From the NCBI GenBank assembly GCA_946620335.1, contig CAMONF010000321.1, positions 1-6,869 on the forward strand: a DNA stretch of 6,869 bases, given 5' to 3'. The translations under genes and the position numbers were made by a program. The notes under the pieces were generated by a model. That model had not been told where the DNA came from. It searched no databases and worked only from the letters and a program-made list of their open reading frames with translations. Source of the DNA: an uncultured Clostridia bacterium (GTDB lineage Bacteria > Bacillota > Clostridia > Lachnospirales > Lachnospiraceae). This document shows, piece after piece, positions 4,608-6,869 of this stretch; position 1 is the stretch's first letter, and each line of letters starts with the position of its first letter.

Positions 4608-6869
4608 TTACTTGAAATACCTGACGCCGGATTCGAAGATCTTCATATCCTGCTCGCCGTAGATGTTGATGGCCACCCCGTCGCCGCGGCGCTCGGCGTG
4701 GGCCATCTTGCCCAGGACCCGGCCGTCCGGAGAGGTGATGCCTTCGATGGCGCAGTAGGAGCCGTTGACGTTCCAGGTGTCGTCCATGGAAACGTTGCCC
4801 TCGGGATCGCAGTACTGGGTCGCGACCTGCCCGTTCTCAAAGAACTTTTTGATCCACGCCTCGGAGGCGACGAAACGTCCTTCGCCGTGGGAGGCCGGAT
4901 TCACATAGACGCCGCCGAGTTCCGCGCCGGTCAGCCACGGACTCTTGTTGGTGACGACCTTGGTGTAGACCATGTGGGAAATGTGCCGGCCGATGGTGTT
5001 GAAGGTCAGGGTCGGCGAATCCGGCTGCTGGCCGACGATCTCGCCGTAGGGCACAAGACCCAGCTTGATGAGGGCCTGGAAGCCGTTGCAGATGCCAAGA
5101 GCCAGGCCGTCGCGGGCCAGAAGCTTCTCCACCGCTTCCTTGAGCTTGGCGTTCTGGAAGGCGGTCGCGAAGAACTTGGCGGAGCCGTCCGGCTCATCGC
5201 CCGCCGAGAAGCCGCCCGGGAACATGATGATCTGAGACTCATCGATGGCCTTGGTGAAAGCGTCCACCGATTCGCGGATGTCTGCCGCGGTCATGTTCTT
5301 GAAGACCATGTCGGTGACAGTCGCGCCGGCGTTCTCGAAGGCCCGTCTGGAGTCGTACTCGCAGTTGGTGCCCGGGAAGACCGGGATGAAAACGTGGGGC
5401 TTGGCCACTTTGTTCCTGCACACGTAGATGCTGTCCGCCTTGTAAAGCGGGGAAGCCACCGGCGTCGTGTCCTCGGAGGCCGTGGTCTTGAAGACCCGCT
5501 CCAATGTGCCGGTCCAGGCGCAGAGGGCATCGTCCATGGAAATGACAGCATTCCCGTACTCGAAGAGGTCATTCCCGGTGACGACGCCGATCACGGTATA
5601 CTCGGAAGCCAGATTGCCCAGCTCTCCGTCGGCCACCTCGGCGATGATGTCGCCGTAGGACGGTGAGAAGAAGTCCCTGGGGTCCAGATTGTGCTCGATG
5701 CGGACACCGAGACGGTTGCCGAAGGCCATCTTGGCCACGGCTTCCGCGATGCCGAACCTGCCCAGAGCGTAGGCGGAGATCACACGGCCTGCCGCGATGT
5801 CCTCGCGCAGGGTCAGGTAGGTCTTCATGACAGCGTCGTAATCCGGCAGCTGGTTCTGATCCTTGGGCGCCTTGATCCAGACGAGCTTGGAGCCCGGGTT
5901 CTTCAGCTCCGGCGTGATCAGATCCTGCTCCTTGGCCACGTCAACGGCGAAGGATACCAGGGTGGGCGGCACGTCGATGTGCTCGAAGGTGCCGGACATG
6001 GAGTCCTTGCCGCCGATGGAGGGCAGACCGTAGCCGATCTGGGCGGCATAAGCGCCGAGCAGGGCAGCGAAGGGCTGGCTCCAGCGCTCCGGATCGCTGC
6101 TCATGCGGCGGAAGTATTCCTGGAAGGTGAAGCGGATCTTGGATACGTCGCCGCCGGCCGCCGCGATCTTGGCCATGGATGTGGTCACCGCCCAGGCCGC
6201 GCCGTGGTAGGGGCTCCAGCTGGAGAGGTTGGGATCGAAGCCGTAGCTCATGAGGGTGACGGTGCTGGTCTTGCCGCCCGGCACGGGCACCTTGGCCGCC
6301 ATGGCCTGGGTCTCGGTCATCTGATAGAGACCGCCGTAGGGCATGAAGACGGAGGCTGCGCCGATGGAGCCGTCGAACATCTCGACCAGGCCCTTCTGGG
6401 AGCAGACGTTGAGGTCGGAAAGGGTGGAGAGCCAGAGTCCGCGGATGCCCTCAGAGTCGGACAGCTCGGGCACGCCGGGGCGGGTGTTCATTTCCGAATC
6501 GGAAAGAGAGGGGATATCCACCTTGACGGCGGCTTCCTGATGGGCGCCGTTGGTGTCCAGGAAGTCTCTGGAAATGTCGACAATGGTCTTGCCGCGCCAG
6601 TGCATGACCAGCCTCGGGGATTCAGTGACCACCGCGCAGACGACGGCCTCCAGGTTCTCCTCATGGGCGTAGGTCATGAAGGTGTCCACGTCGGCGGGAT
6701 CCACGACGACAGCCATGCGCTCCTGGGACTCGGAGATGGCGATCTCGGTGCCGTCCAGGCCGGCGTACTTCTTGGGGACCTTGTCCAGGTCGATGTCGAG
6801 GCCGCGGGCAAGCTCGCCGATGGCGACGGATACGCCGCCTGCACCGAAGTCATTGCACTTTTTGATGAG
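4608..6869 (-). CDS. purL: Phosphoribosylformylglycinamidine (FGAM) synthase, single-chain form with fused glutaminase; N-terminus outside window
   Basis: Converts FGAR + ATP + glutamine to FGAM in de novo purine synthesis. The reading frame is open to the right edge, giving 753 visible residues. The ATG at 6716 is internal: upstream codons 6717-6869 encode family sequence (DFGAGGVSVAIGELA, then SESQERM). Visible domains in order: the end of the first AIRS/ATP-binding half; a linker with SDLNVCSQKGLVEMFD; a second AIRS-type half with PYHGAAWAV and GYGLPSIGGKDSMSG; and a C-terminal class I glutamine amidotransferase domain starting near HVFIPVFPGTNCEYDSR. The amidotransferase shows FPGGFSAGDEPDG, nucleophile Cys in GICNGFQ (codon 5088-5090) and the catalytic-triad region HGEGRF. 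Fusion of synthetase and glutaminase in one chain, together with the linker motif, fits the clostridial/streptococcal clade, whose members are roughly 1,240 residues, so perhaps 490 residues are missing. It ends in TAA with no recognisable intrinsic terminator before pyk. Confidence 0.96.
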   Translation of the reverse strand, partial: LIKKCNDFGAGGVSVAIGELARGLDIDLDKVPKKYAGLDGTEIAISESQERMAVVVDPADVDTFMTYAHEENLEAVVCAVVTESPRLVMHWRGKTIVDISRDFLDTNGAHQEAAVKVDIPSLSDSEMNTRPGVPELSDSEGIRGLWLSTLSDLNVCSQKGLVEMFDGSIGAASVFMPYGGLYQMTETQAMAAKVPVPGGKTSTVTLMSYGFDPNLSSWSPYHGAAWAVTTSMAKIAAAGGDVSKIRFTFQEYFRRMSSDPERWSQPFAALLGAYAAQIGYGLPSIGGKDSMSGTFEHIDVPPTLVSFAVDVAKEQDLITPELKNPGSKLVWIKAPKDQNQLPDYDAVMKTYLTLREDIAAGRVISAYALGRFGIAEAVAKMAFGNRLGVRIEHNLDPRDFFSPSYGDIIAEVADGELGNLASEYTVIGVVTGNDLFEYGNAVISMDDALCAWTGTLERVFKTTASEDTTPVASPLYKADSIYVCRNKVAKPHVFIPVFPGTNCEYDSRRAFENAGATVTDMVFKNMTAADIRESVDAFTKAIDESQIIMFPGGFSAGDEPDGSAKFFATAFQNAKLKEAVEKLLARDGLALGICNGFQALIKLGLVPYGEIVGQQPDSPTLTFNTIGRHISHMVYTKVVTNKSPWLTGAELGGVYVNPASHGEGRFVASEAWIKKFFENGQVATQYCDPEGNVSMDDTWNVNGSYCAIEGITSPDGRVLGKMAHAERRGDGVAINIYGEQDMKIFESGVRYFK

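Noticed and set aside
4698..5666. Plus-strand open frame of 322 codons opposite purL
   Set aside because: It is codon-register antisense to the glutaminase half of purL, whose motifs on the minus strand are unmistakable.
4608..6716. Treating the ATG at 6716 as the purL start
   Set aside because: The frame is open upstream to the window edge and encodes conserved family sequence, including the residues just before this Met (SESQERM), so the Met is internal.

Overview
The window reads as a chromosomal segment from a GC-rich member of the Clostridia, most likely a gut Lachnospiraceae-type Firmicute. This rests on three things: strong AAGGAGG-type ribosome binding sites; a pyruvate kinase of about 470 residues with clostridial-style motif variants and no C-terminal PEP-utiliser extension; and a single-chain PurL with fused glutaminase of the clade seen in clostridia and streptococci. 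The taxonomic call is an inference from remembered family features, not from a search.

All genes lie on the minus strand, so the biological order runs right to left. At the right edge is purL (4608 to beyond 6869), cut by the window: 753 C-terminal residues are visible and the N-terminal part lies outside. A 126-base gap follows (4482-4607). It has no recognisable terminator, but it carries a 10-bp inverted repeat enclosing a GC-rich, foldable leader just ahead of the next gene. Then comes pyk (pyruvate kinase, 3069-4481), complete, with a near-perfect Shine-Dalgarno that fixes its start at 4481. The gap between pyk and the last gene (2917-3068) is compact. It holds a perfect 36-bp-stem palindrome directly after the pyk stop, a T-tract, and a plausible extended -10 promoter and Shine-Dalgarno for the last gene. 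That gene (22-2916) is a 964-residue cytoplasmic glycoside hydrolase family 3 enzyme with a PA14-like insertion and a fibronectin III-like C-terminal domain. Part of a second copy of the palindrome family sits directly after its stop, at the left window edge.

The three genes are metabolic: purine synthesis, the last step of glycolysis, and intracellular beta-glycoside breakdown. GH3 products could feed sugar into glycolysis and so to pyruvate kinase, but their adjacency does not prove a shared operon. The hairpin plus separate promoter suggests that GH3 is its own transcription unit.

I see no phage, CRISPR, toxin-antitoxin, rRNA or tRNA features and no clear new multi-gene system. The most interesting items are the repeated palindrome bracketing the GH3 gene and the apparent absence of the usual acid/base glutamate motif in that GH3 enzyme.
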